Assembly: GCA_037974335.1 (NCBI GenBank)
Contig: CM075761.1
Location: 12,947,543 to 13,011,542 of the forward strand
Length of the DNA stretch: 64,000 nucleotides
Direction of reading: 5' to 3'
Source: Prionace glauca
Lineage: Eukaryota > Chordata > Chondrichthyes > Carcharhiniformes > Carcharhinidae
Each line of letters opens with the position of its first letter. The first letter of the stretch is position 1. The notes under the pieces are model-generated. The model saw only the letters and a list, made by a program, of their open reading frames with translations, was not told the DNA's origin and did no database searches. A program made the translations under genes and the position numbers. Shown in pieces: positions 44,045 through 57,300 of this stretch.

Positions 44045-44640
44045 GAGAGAGTGCGCGCGCGCGCGCGCGTGTGTGTGCAAAGGGCAAAAAAAAAGACAGA
44101 GCGAGACCGAGAGAGAGACAGAGACAGGGATACAGAGAGAGACAAAGAGAGAGAGCAGAGACACAGACAGAAAGACACACACACACACACACACACGCAA
44201 AGAGAGAGACACAGACAGAAAGAGAAAGAGAGAGGGAGACAGAGAGACACCGAAAGAAAGAGACAGACAGTGGGCCACAGAGAGAGAGAGAAAGAAAGAG
44301 AGAGATGGGGAGAGAGAGAGAGAGAGAGAAATGGAGGGATAGAGATACAGTAAAAAGTCTGACAACACCAGGTTTTAGTCCAACCTATTTATTTGATAAT
44401 ATACTCACAAGCTTTCGAGGGGACTGCCTCTTCGTCAGGTGAATGACGAAGAGGGAGTTCCCTCGAAAGCTTGTGAGTCTATTATCAAATAAATAGGTTG
44501 GACTAAAACCTGGTGTTGTCAGACTTTTTACTGTGTTTACGCCAGTCCAACGTCGGCATACCCACATCAGGGATAGAGATAGACAGGCAGTGAGAGAGAG
44601 AAAGAGAGACAGACAGACAGAGAGAGAGACAGGGAGAAGT
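44045..44640. repeat. GA/CA/CG-rich simple repeats
   Basis: (GC)n then (GT)n, (CA)n and long imperfect (GA)n on both sides of the palindrome at 44348-44533. Confidence 0.88.
44348..44533. repeat. 90-bp near-perfect palindrome (foldback element)
   Basis: Arms 44348-44437 and 44444-44533 differ at about three positions, loop GGTGAA. It shares its motifs with the element at 36305-36970 and sits inside GA-rich DNA. Confidence 0.9.
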
Positions 44641-45499
44641 TTGCAATCCTACCAATCATTGAACTCTAACACCTTCCCCCATCCCGATGTGATGCAATGA
44701 TTGGAGGTTGACGATTCTTCAACATTCCCTCAGTGCAATCATGCTTTACAGCAGCTGCTGCCCACACCATCCAGTTTGTAGAGTGAGACATTCGCCTATT
44801 GCCCCCTCTTCTTGCATCATATCCTCCTATCCCCATCATCCCCCCCTTCACAGCACCTATGGAATCCTTTAGCAGGTGCTGAAAGTGCATAAGGCTAAAG
44901 ATTTCCTTCAGTACTGCATGCGAACGTCTGAGGAAGTTGGGTTGCACTGAGTGACACTGGCACTGGTTCGAACCTGAGTTGCCCTCGCGCTCTTTGGTGC
45001 GACCCAGCAAGTTTCCGGGGGTGTTAATGTCATCCAGTGAGATCTGAATAAGAGAGGAGGGAACAGCTGGCATTACGGGAAAGTGAACATCGTTTATGCA
45101 GCTTCTCCTCTGTGCCTCAGGGCTTGCGGCTGGTTCTGGTATGGATTACCTGGAAGCATTTCTTCCAGCTGCTGCCGGGGACCCTTGTGTGAACTCGCCC
45201 TTCCCATTCCTCTCCCTGATCTGGTGTGGGACTGTGAATGAAGGAGGTGTTACAAACATCCAACACACATTTAGAGTTTGACAGGTGTGACATCATCCCT
45301 TTAAGAGATTTTCTTTTTTGAAACAAATCAACATCTCTGCTGCTCTCACAGTTAGTGTTTCTCTGCTTAGGTGGTGTCATTGGTGGGAAGAGCAAAAATT
45401 ATCTCTCTGCCAGTCAGGTTACAAGGTCCGTTTTTAAATTTGCTTTGGCTGCTGTGTTAGAAGCATAACTGAATGAAATCTGTTTTACTTTGAAAGTTT
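44641..45499. other. No recognised feature
   Basis: Frames on both strands (for example minus 44666-45073) show no known domain. Confidence 0.3.
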
Positions 45500-45835
45500 T
45501 AGAACAAAGAACAAAGAACAAAAACAGCCCGGGAAACAGGCCCTTCGGCCCAACGAGCCCGCGCCGCCATCTCAACACCACCAGTCCCCCTCTCCACCCA
45601 CGACCCCTGTCTAATGTTTTATGGCCATCCAGATTGAGGGAATCTGATTTAGGGACAATTTATTCCTGCCAATCAGCCTAATAGCACATCTTTGGGGTGT
45701 GGGAGGAAACCGGAGCACCCGGAGAAAACCCACGCAAGCACGGGGAGAATGCGCAAACTCCCACAGACACCGGCCCAAATCCATGTGCCTGCACAGCAAT
45801 CAGCGATAGCCACTGAGCTGTCGTCTTGCCCAGTA
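45500..45835 (-). mobile_element. SINE-B, full length
   Basis: Plus view AGAACAAAGAACAAAGAAC to CACTGAGCTGTCGTCTTGCC. Confidence 0.86.
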
Positions 45836-46479
45836 TCTGGTCCAGTTTAAGCACACACTAACGACATGAAGCACTAGGCCAATCTCGAACAACCAAGAGC
45901 AGCCCCAGTACGACCTATCGTGTGTGTGCCCCTCGTTGGACACGAGGCGGACCGACTTAAAATCTGTGAATGAGTTAGCTGAAGGCACATCTTGTTTGCC
46001 ATCCTACAGAAAGTAACCTAGGTTTTGGGGAGCTGACGACAAAAGCTGCTTAGAGTTTTCAAGATCATTTGAAATCAGCATTCAGTGCAGGGAACTGGAT
46101 TAAGTGATCTTGAGCCTGAGCAGTGATATATCTATTTAATGAGTTCTGCTTATTGGATATTGTTTTCGATTGGAACATCTGATACATATTGGCTAAGGAT
46201 TATTCATTATTGTGGTTGTATTATTTTTGTTTGTAATTGTTAAAAGTTCTTGCTGTTTTTCTTACTATACATGTTAACATTATTCTTAAATAGATTTGTT
46301 TGGCAAAAGCTCCCTAGTGGGTCACTTGGGTTATACCGGAAGTGAAGCATCTCGTCTTAATCTCGCTCAATTCAAGATGGAAAACTTGTGGTTCAGGCAG
46401 TCTTGATAAAACACTTTGAAACTTCTGACCTGAATCTGAACAAAGGAGAAAGATCCTGAGTCTGTGGCAATTTCTTTTA
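45836..46479. other. No recognised feature
   Basis: Includes a 3' flank (GTACGACCTATCGTGTGTGT) that also follows the SINE-B copies at 33572 and 41700, perhaps part of a longer SINE-B-containing unit. Confidence 0.35.
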
Positions 46480-46785
46480 TTCATTCATGGGACATGGGTA
46501 TCATGCATTTATTTCTCATCTTTAACTACTGAGAGCAGTTGAGAGTCTAGAACTTTGTTCTATCTCTGGAGTCACACGCAGGCTACATCCGGTAAGATTT
46601 TCTTCCCCAATAGATATGAGTGAACTAGATGAGTTTTTCCTGAAAATCGTTTCATGATCATCAGTAAATACATGTTTTATTGAATTGAAATTCCACTATC
46701 TGCCGTGGTGGGATTTGAACCAGAACATGAGCAGAGTTTGTGGATTAATAGCATAGCGATAATACTACTGGACCATCGCTTCCTC
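46480..46785 (-). mobile_element. SINE-D
   Basis: Plus view TTCATTCATGGGACATGGGT to the reversed tRNA-like head (TGGGATTTGAACC, then ATCGCTTCCTC). Confidence 0.7.
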
Positions 46786-46789
46786 ATAA

Positions 46790-47000
46790 TTCATTGGATG
46801 TGGTGGAAATGATGACGTGTGAAGGTATTTTTAAGAAGCGGGTTGATGGGTTTTTGATAAGAGAGGGGATTAAGGGTTATGGAGAGAGGGCGGGAAGGTG
46901 GAACTGAGCCACGACAGATCAGCCATGATCTTATTGAATGGCGGGGCAGGCTCGGAGGGCTAGATAGCCTACTCCTGCTCCTATTTCTTATGTTCTTATG
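46790..47000 (+). mobile_element. CR1-b LINE 3' end
   Basis: GGGTTGATGGGTTTTTGATA to GCTCCTATTTCTTATGTTCT. Confidence 0.8.
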
Positions 47001-47254
47001 ATCCCAACAGAAGGGCATGTGAACCTTTGGAGGAAGCTGGGCTGCACTGATTTCTCTGAGCTGTGCTAATTTCCAACACTGACATCTGGTTTGAAGGGAG
47101 AGGTGTCCTAGGTCAGACAAGGTTTGAAAATTAACACTCATCTCCTAGCTCTCCGTCGGATGATTTGCGACCAGGCCCTCGCTTGTCAAGAGTGACACCA
47201 AACTACATTAAGGTGATCTCTGACAGCGAGGTGGCTGAATATCACTTGGCCACT

Positions 47255-47510
47255 GGATCTATAGTCGAGGTTGATTTCCGGTTTGTGTCACTGTCCATGG
47301 AGAGTTCTCCCCGTTTGTAGGTTACCTCCAGGATCTCCGGTTTCCTTCCACAGTACGAAGGGCTGGTTAGGTGCATTGGCCATGCCAACAGCTCCCTCAA
47401 TGTACCCTAACAGTGTGGCAATTATGGATTTTCACAGTAACTTCATTGCGGTATTAATGTAAACCTACTTGTGACGAATAAATAAATAAACTTTAAATAA
47501 ATAACATTCC
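47255..47510 (+). mobile_element. SINE-C
   Basis: The GGTTTCCTTCCACAGTACGA core, CAGTAACTTCATTGCGG, then an (ATAA)n tail. Confidence 0.65.
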
Positions 47511-47955
47511 AGTCAAGATATTTTCATATTGTTGTGTAATCGCCTGCTTTGGTTCAGAACCCAATAGGGGCAGGAAAGGCAATTCTAATGAATCCCGAGA
47601 ACCTTCACACCCATCAGGTAACCCGACTTTCCACCATCGCCCCATTCATTGGGGCAGCGTGATTCCCGCCTGCCCTCTGAAGGGGACAGAAAGTCGCCCC
47701 CTACTATGAAGGCGGCGAAACGCACCCGCCATGGAATCTCATCGGATTAAGATCTGAAAATAAAAAGGCATTCCAGTTTCTTGCAGATTATGTTTGATTA
47801 TAACGTGATTAGTGGTCAATAGAAGCAATTAGTGCAGCGTTATGTTTGGAGAATAATTTATTTACATAATGACATTTTCAAACAATTGACAATCGCGTCA
47901 GTAACTGGGGTTAGAGAATCCAACATCGAATGTTTAGAAAAAAAAGACAAGGAAG
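47511..47955. other. No recognised feature; possible gene B 3' UTR
   Basis: Contains the AATAAA at 47857 on the minus strand. Otherwise nothing was recognised. Confidence 0.3.
47857..47862 (-). terminator. Possible poly(A) signal of gene B
   Basis: An AATAAA on the minus strand lies about 450 bp past the gene B stop, beyond a SINE-B 3' end. A single hexamer in AT-rich DNA is weak evidence. Confidence 0.25.
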
Positions 47956-47959
47956 TCCT

Positions 47960-48110
47960 TTGTGTGGTCCCTAGATTAATCTTCCCTGAATGTGGAATGC
48001 CATAAGCATAGATAAGGGTCATGGGTGGAGAGGGGATTCAATGTTAAAATGGCGGCGCGGGCTTGTTGGGCCGAAGGGCCTGTTTCCCGTGCTGTTTTGT
48101 TCTTTGACAT
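47960..48110 (+). mobile_element. SINE-B 3' end
   Basis: TCCCTGAATGTGGAATGCCA to GTGCTGTTTTGTTCTTTG, just past the gene B stop. Confidence 0.8.
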
Positions 48111-48310
48111 ACAGTAGAACATCTTTCACACTGCTGAAGAAAGCTCGTTAAACATTTGACAAAATGAGACAGTCTTTCTAATCTGTGGCCAGTATGCGAG
48201 GAAAGTTTAGCTGTTTGACATTTGCTCCCGTGTTGATTTCCACAGGGCATAGCATATATTGGTAACTCCAGTCTCCTGCGAGATACATCATAGACAAGTC
48301 ACCCCGATTC

Positions 48311-48388
48311 TCATTTCCGGCTCTTCTTTTTTGACTTTTTTTCCAAAGCGGCCAAATTCAGGGAGGCGTAGAGAGGTCCATCCTGAGA
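48311..48388 (-). CDS. Gene B exon 7, terminal YASL tail exon
   Basis: Acceptor ATTTCCCAG, 26 codons including TGA at 48311-48313. It encodes SQDGPLYASLNLAALE followed by a lysine/serine-rich end. YASL followed by NL gives a YxxL motif of the kind bound by SH2 domains when phosphorylated. One such motif alone is not an ITAM. The exon lies 107 bp from exon 6. Confidence 0.72.
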   Translation of the reverse strand, partial: SQDGPLYASLNLAALEKKSKKKSRK

Positions 48389-51300
48389 CTGGGAAATATA
48401 TTCAACAGTGACGATCGATATGGGGGGGAAAATATCATTATTTTAACAAAAGTTAATTCCAATGTATTTTGCCACAAGGGGTTTAGTGCACTCACCTGAT
48501 TTCCACGTTGCGCTGTTAAGTTTGCCTCTGTTTGACGGCGATCCCCTGTGTGTAAATGTCACAATTATGAATTGAAATATCACCCAATCCATGTGATCTA
48601 GAATTACATGAAGCCATTGTGCGCCAATAGCCACCGATACTCCATCGGTGGTGAGGGACTGGAATGCCCTGCCAGCTGCAGTTGTAAATGCGCCCAGTTT
48701 GGGGGCGTTTAAGAGATCTGTGGATAGATTTATGGACAAAAAGGGATTGGTTTAGGCTAGTGGGTCATTGATTTGTAACTGGTCGGCGCAACATCGTGGG
48801 CCGAAGGGCCTGTTCTGCGCTGTAATGTTCTATGTTCTGTCAGTTTAAATGTTGTGTCTGTGGGAATTTGCATACTCTCTCCGTGCTTGTGTTTTCCCCA
48901 GGTGCTCCGGTTTCCTCCCACACCTTAAAAAACACGCTCCTAGGCTGATTGGTGTAACAAATTGTTCCTAAATTATTCTCCCTTTAATCTGGTTTCCAAT
49001 GGGGACACCATAAGCATAGACATGGGTCAAGTGTGGAGAAGGAAAAACACATTGTTAAAATGGCGGCGCGGGCTCGCTGGGCCGAAGGGTCTGTTTCCCG
49101 CGCTGTGTTGTTCTTTAATCTTTGAGATACTAAGTCAGTTAATGTTACATTCACTGGAGTTTAGAAGAGTGAGATGGGATCTCATAGAAACTCATGAAAT
49201 TCTGACAGGATTCGAAAGGGTGGACTGAGAAAGAATATTCCTGATGATGAAGGAGCCCAGAGCAAGGGGTGATAGATTGAGGACACGGGAGAAAAGTTTT
49301 GGAAATGAGATGTGGAATTCACTGCCACAGAAATTAGTTGAGGTTATAACGTTATGCAATTTCAAGAAGTGATTAGATATAGCCCATGAGGCTGAAGGGA
49401 TCAGAACATATGGAGCAAGGGGGAATCAGGGAATTTGATGGTTAGCCAGAGCAGGTCAGAAGGGCCGAATGGCGTCCTCTCCCTTCCAGTTTCAATGTTA
49501 TCAAATGCAAGCAGATAATTGGCAATCATCAGTTAACTACAGCATTCTCCATACAAGGACTGCAACCAATTAGAGTCCTTTTGCTAACAGGGAAATAGTC
49601 TTCTCAGGAAGAATACACAATTGTTCTCTGCATATGTGCTATTCTTGTGTTTTTTTTTGCTGATGTATACAAGGCAAAAAGCCTTGTTGATATGTTTTTT
49701 CTTTCCAGCAAATTTTAAGTAGTGCAGTTATTCAAATTTTCTTTCAAACAAGTTTTGGCAGTTAACTGTCAGTACCAATCAACTGGTGCATTCTCCATAG
49801 GAAAGCCTGTACCAAACAACTGCCACTTCAATTCTTTCATTCTGACACTTCTTCTCCACCAACATTTCAAAGAAACCTACCCGTTTGTCGCTCCTTATGT
49901 CCCTCCCGTTGCCTTCTCTCATTCAAGCTAAAATTGGATAAGGGAAAAGAAACCAAACAAATGTTAGATCTTGGATATCCTATCTCAAGGGCTGCATCTT
50001 GTTGAAAGTAGGATTGTCTCGGGATCTTCCAGAAATCATAGAAAATAGAGATTCACGCCACTGGAATCAGTTTGCGAATTGAAACAGTTATGACGAAACG
50101 TAATTCAGAGAAAGATGGGCGATGTTCATCGTAGCATATGTCTCTACTCACGTTTCATTCTGGGATACTTTGCTTCTGTCTTCTAAAATAGAAGAATGTA
50201 TAATTAGTTAATTAAAAACTCCAAGGAGGAAATGATATTCAAGAAATCGATATTAAAGTCTCCCAAATAATCATTAATCCTCACCGGATCTGCCTTTTTT
50301 ACAACTCCAAATGGAAAAAACGACCAACAGTAGAATGGGTATGACCAGGGCAGGAATTCCAACAGAAAACGTAAATCTGCACCATTCTATAGAGACAAAA
50401 CACTTAGAAAATGTCATCAAGCAAATCATTCTTTCCTGTGGTTCTCTGAAGGGAAATGTGGCCCAGTTAAAAAGTTGGAGTCACCAAAGGTGGGGGGGGG
50501 GGGGGGGGGGAGGTGAATGTGGAAGATAAGAACATAAGAAACAGGAGCAGCAGTAGCCATCTAGCTCTTTGAGCCTGCCCCGCCATTCAATAAGATCATA
50601 GCTGCTCTGAAGTGGATCGGTTCCACTTTTCCGCTTTCTCCCCATAACCCTTAATTCCCCTGTCTATCAAAAACCTATCTACCCGTGACTTAAATATATT
50701 TAGCGAGGTAGCCTCCACCACTTCAATGGGCAGAGAATTCCAGAGATTCACCACCCTTTGAGTGAAGAAGTTCCTCCTTAACTCTGATCTCAACTGCCCC
50801 CCTCCCCCTTATTTTGAGGCTGTGCCCTCCAGTGCTGTTTTCCTCCCTAAGCAGGAAGAATCTCTCTACCTCTCCCCTGTCAAGCCCCTTCATTATCTCG
50901 TATGTCTCTATAAGATTCCCCCTCAGCCTTCTAAACTACAACAGGCCCAGTCTATTTAATCTCTCCTCATAAGCTAACCAAATAAAATAAAACAGAATTA
51001 GTGGGCTGGAGAGCGGAGGACGAACACACAGAATGGAATTGGTTACAAAAAATTTGCTAGTGGAGATCAACTAATTAACAACACTATCAGAGTTGTTCAA
51101 AATTCACAGTGTATCAGTATGGGGGTACCATAAGCATAGACATGGGTCAAGGGTGAGGTAGGAAAAACATATTGTTGGGATAGCAGCGCGGGCTCGTTGG
51201 GCCGAAGGGCCTGTTTCCCGTGCTGAGTTGTTCTTTGTTCTTTGTATGATCCCATAGGATACAGGAGCAGAATTCGACAGTTCAGCTAATCGAGTCTGCC

Positions 51301-54300
51301 CCGCCATTCAGTCATGGCTGATATGTCTCTCATTTCCATTTTCCTGCGTTTTCCTCACAACCCTTGATCCCCTTATTAATCAAGAATGGATCCAACTTTG
51401 TCTTAAATGACCTGTCCTCCATAGCATTTTGCGCCAACGAATTCCACTTTCTGACTAAAGAAATTCCTCCTTATCTCTGTACTAAAGGATTGTCCTTTTG
51501 GCCTGAGGTCGTGCCCTCCGGTTCTAGTTTTTCCTATAGTGGTAACATCCTCTCCACGTCCACTCTATCCAGGGCCTCACTGTATCCTGTAAGTTTTAAT
51601 AAGATCCCCCTCATCCTTCTAGACTCCAATAAGAACAGACCCAGAGTCCTCAATCATTCCTCATACGACAAGCTCTTCATTCCGGGGATCAATCTTGTGA
51701 ACCTCCTCTGGACGGTTTCCATGGCCAACACATCTTTCCATAGATATGAAGAAAGCATCGTAAAAAAATCTTATTTGGGAACAGGATCATGAAGGATAAT
51801 GCAGAGAAAGGATCTATTCAGTTCATCCTCCCAATTTTGTCTCTTTGATTGTCCCAATTCCAAAGAACAAAGAACAACCCAGCACGGGAAACAGGCCCTT
51901 CGGCCCAACGAGCCCGCGCCGCCATCTTAACAAAGCATTTTGCTATACTTACCTTGACCCGTGTGTATGTGTATGGTATCCCTATTGTAACCAGATTCAG
52001 GGGAGAATAGTTTAGGGATAATTTGTTACAACAATCAGCCTAAGAGCAGACCTTTGGGGTGTGGGAGGAAACCAGCAGATGGGCACCACAACAGATTAGT
52101 GACTATCACTGTTTGTTGTGCAGATATATGGATTTGGGCCAGTGTCTGTGGGAGTTTGCGCACTCTCCCTGTGGTTGCGTGGGTTTCCTCCGGGTGCTCC
52201 GGTTTCCTCCCACACCCCAAAGATGTGCTCTTAGGCTGATTGGCGTAACAAATTGTCCCTAAATTATTCTCCCCTTAATCTGGTTTCCAATGATGGTACC
52301 GTAAGCATAGACACAGGTCAAGGGTGGAGTAGGAAAAACACATTGTTAAGATGGCGGCGGGGGCTCGTTGGGCCGAAGGGCCTGTTTCCCGTGCTGTGTT
52401 GTTCTTTGTTATTAAGTTACTGACATCAGGATGAACAAAGAACAAAGAACAAAACAGCCCGGGAATCAGGCCTTTCGGCCCAACGAGCCCACGCTGCCAT
52501 TTTAACATTATGAGTCCCCTCTCGACCAATTTAAATGCTTAATTTAAATTAGGTGTATGTGTGAGCAGGTCGTTGTAAATTGATCAACAGGGAGCACAGT
52601 GAAGTCAATTCATTCACCGCCCTTCCGGGCAAAGATGTCAATTTCACCTCTTGTCTATTGTCTGTTTGCAAAGTGCCTGCAGTGTAGAACTGATCTCCCC
52701 TCCATTTCTAGATTCACTTTCCGAAAAGGAAAATGGGAGCAAAATCTTCAGAAAACCTTCAGAAATCACATATTGACATGAGAGAGAAAACTTGAAAGGA
52801 CTATGGGGAAAAACAGTGGGCAGAATTGGATAGCTTTTTCGAAGAGCGAGTCAAGGCGTAATGGGCTGAAAGGAATCTTTCTGAGCGCATTGTTCAAAAA
52901 TTCATTCATTCTCTCAGAATTATAAAGTGAAACGGGGAAGTGTGTGTCAAACAAGAACCATAGAAACCCTACAACAAAGAAAGAGGCCATTCGGCCCATC
53001 CAGTCTGCACCGACCACAATCCCACCCAGGCCCTACCTCCATATCCCGATATATTTACCCATTCCTCCCTCTAACCTACACATCTCAGGACACTAACATA
53101 GAACATAGAACATAGAACATTACAGCACAAACAGGCCCTTCGGCCCTCGAGTTGCGCCGATCGCATCAACCCCACCAGTCTATAGACCTATCTATAACCC
53201 CCAATCCCATTAAACCACATATACTCATCCAGAAGTCTTTTAAAAGACCCCAGCGAGTTCGCCTCCACCACCGACGACGGCAGCCGATTCCATTCACTCA
53301 CCACCCTCTGAGTGAAAAACTTACCCCTAACATCACCTCTGTACTTCCCTCCCCGCACCTTAAATCTGTGTCCTCTCGTAGCGACCATTTCAACCCGGGG
53401 AAATAGCCTCTGAGAGTCCACCCTATCTATTCCTCTCAACATTTTATAAACTTCTATCAGGTCGCCTCTCAACCTTCGCCTCTCCAGGGAAAAGAGTCCC
53501 AGCTCCCTCAACCTATCTTCATAAGGCATGCCTCCCAGTCCAGGCAACATCCTTGTAAATCTCCTCTGCACCCCTTCAATAGCTTCTACGTCTTTCCTAT
53601 AGTGAGGCGACCAGAACTGCGCACACTACTCCAAATGAGGCCTGACGAGGGTCCTGTAAAGTTGCAGCATTACCTCCCGACTCCTAAACTCAATCCCTCG
53701 ATTAATGAAGGCCAGTACACCATACGCCTTCTTGACCACCTCCTCCACCTGCGAGGCCGATTTAAGAGTCCTGTGAACCCGGACCCCGAGATCCTTCTGC
53801 TCTTCAACGCTACTAAGACCCCTGCCCTTAATAGTGTACTCGTTCATCCCGTTGGTTCTGCCGAAATGGACGACTACACATTTCTCCGCGTTGAAGTCCA
53901 TCTGCCACTTCTCCGCCCATTCCTGCATCCTATCTATGTCCTGCTGCAACTTTTGACATCCTTCCAGACCATCCACAACACCGCCGACCTTCGTGTCATC
54001 AGCGAACTTGCTAACCCATCCCTCCACTTCCTCATCCAGGTCATTTATGAAAATGACAAACAGCAAGGGTCCCAGAACAGATCCCTGGGGCACCCCACTG
54101 GTGACTGACCTCCATTCCGAAAAAGACCCATCCACAACCACTCTCTGCCTTCTGCAGGCAAGCCAGTTCTGGATCCACAAGGCCAAAGGCCCTTGGATCC
54201 CATGCCCTCTCACCTTCTCAAGAAGTCTTGCATGGGGGACCTTATCAAAAGCCTTGCTGAAGTCCATGTACACTACGTCCACGGCACTTCCTTCGTCAAT

Positions 54301-57300
54301 GTGTTCAGTCACATTATCGAAGAACTCAACTAGGCTCGTAAGGCACGACCTGCCCTTGACAAATCCATGCTGACTATTCCTGATCATGTCAAACCTCTCC
54401 AAATGCTCGTAAATCTTGTCCCTCAGAAGCCTCTCCATCAGCTTACCAACCACTGAGGTCAGACTCACCGGGCGGTAATTTCCCGGGCTATCTCTGTTCC
54501 CTTTCTTGAAAATAGGGACTACATCCGCAATCCTCCAATCTTCCGGAACCTCTCCCGTCTCCATTGACGACGCAAAGATCATCGCCAAGGGCTCTGCAAT
54601 CACTTCCCTGGCCTCCCACAGTATCCTGGGGTACATCCCATCTGGTCCCGGCGACTTATCTACCTTATTGCCCTAACGGGCAATTTTTAGCACGGCCAAT
54701 CAACGAACCCGCACATCTTTGGACTGTGGGAAGAAATTGGAGCACCAGGAGGAAACCCACGCAGACACGAGGAGAATGTGTCCCAAGCCGGGAATTGAAC
54801 CCAGGTCCCTGAAGATGTGAAGCAGCTTTGCTAACCACTGTGCTACCGTCCTGCCTAATCTAATGCAGACTGACATATTTTAACATTTGAATGCACACAC
54901 ACGGTGAGATATCTATAAACACATAAGGAAGCTTTGACTCACTGCAAGATTACAAGGAGCAGTTTTTAAGACATATACCTGGGAGTGAGTTACAGACTGG
55001 AATCCAATCGAGAGGTTTGGGGTGGTTTATATATAGAATAACAGATACCCAGGAGTGAGTTACAGACTGGAATCTAATCGAGGGGTTCGGGGTGGTTTAT
55101 ACACAGAATAACAGATACCTGGGAGTGAGTTACAGACTGGAATCTAATCGAGGGGTTCGGGGTGGTTTATATATAGAATAACAGATACCCGGGAGTGAGT
55201 TACAGACTGGAATCTAATCGAGGGGTTCGGGGTGGTTTATATATAGAATAACAGATACCCGGGAGTGAGTTACAGACTGGAATCTAATCGAGGGGTTCGG
55301 GGTGGTTTATATATAGAATAACAGATACCCGGGAGTGAATTACAGACTGGAATCTAATCGAGAGGTTTGGGGTGGTTTATATATAGAATAACAGATACCC
55401 GGGAGTGAATTACAGACTGGAATCTAATTGAGAGCTTCGGGGTGGTTTATATATAGAATAACAGATACCCGGGAGTGAGTTACAGACTGGAATCTAATCG
55501 AGTGGTGGTTTATATATGGAATGACAGATACCCGGGAGTGAGTTACAGACTGGAATCTAATCGAAGGGTTCGGGGTGGTTTATATAGAATAACAGATACC
55601 CGGGAGTGAGTTACAGACTGGAATCTAATCGAGGGGTTCGAGGGGGTTTATATACAGAATAACAGATACCCGGGAGTGAGTTACAGACTGGAATCTAATC
55701 GAGGGGTTCGGGGTGGTTTATATATAGAATAACAGATACCCGGGAGTGAGTTACAGACTGGAATCTAATCGAGGGGTTCGGGGTGGTTTATATATAGAAT
55801 AACAGATACCCGGGAGTGAGTTACAGACTGGAATCTAATCGAGGGGTTCGGGGTGGTTTATATATAGAATAACAGATACCCGGGAGTGAATTACAGACTG
55901 GAATCTAATCGAGAGGTTTGGGGTGGTTTATATATAGAATAACAGATACCCGGGAGTGAATTACAGACTGGAATCTAATTGAGAGCTTCGGGGTGGTTTA
56001 TATATAGAATAACAGATACCCGGGAGTGAGTTACAGACTGGAATCTAATCGAGTGGTGGTTTATATATGGAATGACAGATACCCGGGAGTGAGTTACAGA
56101 CTGGAATCTAATCGAAGGGTTCGGGGTGGTTTATATAGAATAACAGATACCCGGGAGTGAGTTACAGACTGGAATCTAATCGAGGGGTTCGAGGGGGTTT
56201 ATATACAGAATAACAGATACCCGGGAGTGAGTTACAGACTGGAATCTAATCGAGGGGTTCTGGGTGGTTTATATATAGAATAACAGATACCCGGGAGTGA
56301 GTTACAGACTGGAATCTAATCGAGAGGTTTCGGGTGGTTGATATATAGAATAACAGATACCCGGGAGTGAGTTACAGACTGGAATCTAATCGAGGGGTGG
56401 TTTATATATGGAATGACAGATACCCCGGAGGGAGTTACAGACTGGAATCTAATCGAGGGCTTCGGGGTGGTTTATATATAGAATAACAGATACTCGGGAG
56501 TGAGTTACAGACTGGAATCTAATCGAGGGGTTTGAGGTGATTTATTTGTAGAATACTGGGCGTCATTCATAAGTCACCTTGATGTTCACAAGCAGAGTCA
56601 CCTTGATGTTCACAAGCAGAGTTGTACAGAACTCTGGTGCGGCCGCACTTGGAGCTTTGTGTGCAGTTCTGGTCCCCACATTACAGGAAGGAGTAGAGGC
56701 TTTGAAGAGGGTGCAGAAGAGGTTTACCAGGATGTTGCCTGGTATGGAGGGGAGATCCTATGAGGAGAGACTGAGAGATTTGGGGTTGTTTTCGCTGGAA
56801 AGAAGGCGGCTAAGAGGGGACCTTATTGAAACATATAAGATGATTAGAGGTTTAGACAGGGTAGATAGTGATAGCCTTTTTCCTAGGATGGAGAAAGCTA
56901 GCACGAGGGGGCACGACTTTAAATTAAGGGAGGGTAGTTATAGGACTGATGTCAGGGGTAGGTTCTTTACCCAGAGGGTGGTGAGAGACTGGAATGCCCT
57001 GCCAGCTGCAGTTGTAAATGCGCCTAGTTTGGGGGCGTTTAAGAGATCTGTGGATAGGTTTATGGACGAAAAGGGATTGGTTTGGGCTAATGGGTCATTG
57101 TTTTGTAACCGGTCGGCGCAACATCGTGAGCCGAAGGGCCTGTTCTGCGCTGTAATGTTCTATGTTCTAAGAGTGTCAGAATACATTAGACATGTTTCTC
57201 CTTTCGGGTTTTTGTTAAATACACTTTATCAATTTGTCACATCACTGTAAAGCTTAAAGTTAGTGCTATTATCCCACTGAAAAATAGTCTTCCCTCAACG

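Noticed and set aside
44040-44350. Overlapping open frames rich in Arg/Glu or Ser/Leu
   Set aside because: Artefacts of GA-rich simple repeats on both strands.
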